Positions 53,600 to 54,118 of a stretch of 54,118 nucleotides of DNA are shown piece after piece. Location of the stretch: positions 1 through 54,118 of the forward strand of contig NZ_SPVG01000169.1 in the NCBI RefSeq assembly GCF_004614165.1, in the 5' to 3' direction. The position numbers and the translations under genes were made by a program. The DNA is from Duganella callida. GTDB lineage: Bacteria > Pseudomonadota > Gammaproteobacteria > Burkholderiales > Burkholderiaceae_D. The notes under the pieces were generated by a model. The model had not been told where the DNA came from, searched no databases, and saw only the letters and a program-made list of their open reading frames with translations. Numbering within the stretch: the stretch's first letter is position 1; every line of letters begins with the position of its first letter.

Positions 53600-54118
53600 T
53601 TACTGCCCTTCTGCCAGTTGATGATTGAGCATGGTTTCCAGCGGCGCCAGGTTGGCGGCCAGGAACGCCCGCAGCGTCTGGCGCGCATTGCCGGCCGTGT
53701 CCTCGTCGCAGGGCGTGTACAGGAGCAGCGCGGCGCCGTCGTCGCGGCCGCTGGCGATTTTCTGGCTGGACTGGTACAGCTTGCCCAGGTAGTCGTTGGC
53801 GACCACGTGGCCGCCGATCCAGTACGCCTGCCACAGCAACAGACGCTGACCGTTGCCGTCGCTCACCAGCCGGCTCTCGCGCAGCGTCACGGTGCGGCCG
53901 GCGATGGTCTCGGTATGCTCGGCGCCGCCCAGCAGGCGCCAGTAGCTGTCGTGTCCGCCCGACACCAGGCGGTTGCTGGAACTGATCAGCTTGCTGGTCA
54001 GGTCGTGGCCACGGTAGTAGCGCAGCGTCAGGCCCACCGGCGTGCCGGCCGCCGGCGCGGCGTAGAACTGCCGCAGCTCGGCGCGCGGCGGCGTGAACGC
54101 CGGCTGCCAGTCGCTGAA
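53600..54118 (-). CDS. EpsI-type protein, C-terminal part (probably fused to exosortase A), truncated by the window edge
   Basis: The frame is open to base 54118 and ends at TAA (53600-53602); 172 residues are visible. FSDWQPAFTPPRAELRQFYA then VGLTLRYYRGHDLTSKLISS and SGGHDSYWRLLGG are typical of the EpsI/DUF3485 domain. In many betaproteobacteria this domain is the C-terminal half of exosortase A (XrtA), a membrane transpeptidase-like enzyme that processes PEP-CTERM proteins; whether it is fused or free here cannot be seen. It is the first visible gene of the EPS operon and overlaps none of its neighbours. Confidence 0.85.
   Translation of the reverse strand, partial: FSDWQPAFTPPRAELRQFYAAPAAGTPVGLTLRYYRGHDLTSKLISSSNRLVSGGHDSYWRLLGGAEHTETIAGRTVTLRESRLVSDGNGQRLLLWQAYWIGGHVVANDYLGKLYQSSQKIASGRDDGAALLLYTPCDEDTAGNARQTLRAFLAANLAPLETMLNHQLAEGQ

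Overview
The window is a GC-rich, densely coding stretch of a Gram-negative chromosome. Gene content suggests a betaproteobacterium, most likely of the Oxalobacteraceae (Massilia/Duganella/Janthinobacterium type). The evidence is a TonB-dependent receptor, large hybrid histidine kinases, a Pat-type acetyltransferase, FNR-type regulators and an exosortase A (XrtA/EpsI) exopolysaccharide locus. The taxonomic placement is inference from content and style. No rRNA, tRNA, CRISPR array or intact insertion sequence was seen, and no stretch longer than about 300 bases lacks a gene.

Layout, left to right. (1) 1-3465: the end of an FAD/NAD(P)-binding oxidoreductase, a Tat-exported polysaccharide deacetylase coupled to a tyrosine-less SDR, and a TspO/MBR protein. 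(2) 3573-9791: a compact operon joining a TonB-dependent receptor, a 7TM hybrid sensor kinase with HPt, and a REC-GGDEF diguanylate cyclase. (3) 9798-19799: a sugar-acid/pectin region. A CdaR-like regulator is divergent from an MFS transporter, glycerate kinase, hybrid sensor kinase and a large Tat-exported PL26-like exo-rhamnogalacturonan lyase. (4) 19933-25167: an APC amino-acid permease, a frameshifted pentapeptide gene behind an NTF2-like protein, a flavin reductase, a CPA-type antiporter and a tartrate/D-malate dehydrogenase. (5) 25267-29079: a three-subunit molybdenum aldehyde oxidoreductase of PaoABC type, without a Tat signal. (6) 29535-32744: four overlapping genes (acyl-CoA-dehydrogenase-like, PIG-L deacetylase, NodS-like methyltransferase, family 2 glycosyltransferase) with no pathway I can name. 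This is the best candidate for an undescribed system.

(7) 32785-38341: an oxygen-response island. A tandem-Usp protein and a hemerythrin each carry the same FNR-type box (TTGAT-N4-ATCAT), each about 41.5 bp from a plausible start of transcription. Between them lie two overlapping genes for FNR-like regulators, both with the C-x2-C-x5-C cluster motif. A Pat-type protein acetyltransferase is divergent from the hemerythrin. (8) 38495-42608: an HD-GYP phosphodiesterase behind a promoter with an overlapping palindrome, an SDR/VOC pair divergent from a LysR regulator, and a membrane-anchored methyltransferase. (9) 42755-54118: a Wzx-like flippase, a remnant of an Rpn-type nuclease gene, and a tightly packed minus-strand XrtA exopolysaccharide operon. 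That operon runs from the partial EpsI through AsnB-like amidotransferase, two glycosyltransferases, a PaaK/CapK-like ligase, an O-antigen-ligase-like protein and a polysaccharide deacetylase to a TIGR03088-type glycosyltransferase. It enters from beyond the right edge.

Themes that recur are polysaccharide handling (EPS synthesis, deacetylases, lyase), c-di-GMP turnover (one GGDEF, one HD-GYP), sugar-acid catabolism converging on D-glycerate, and response to low oxygen.
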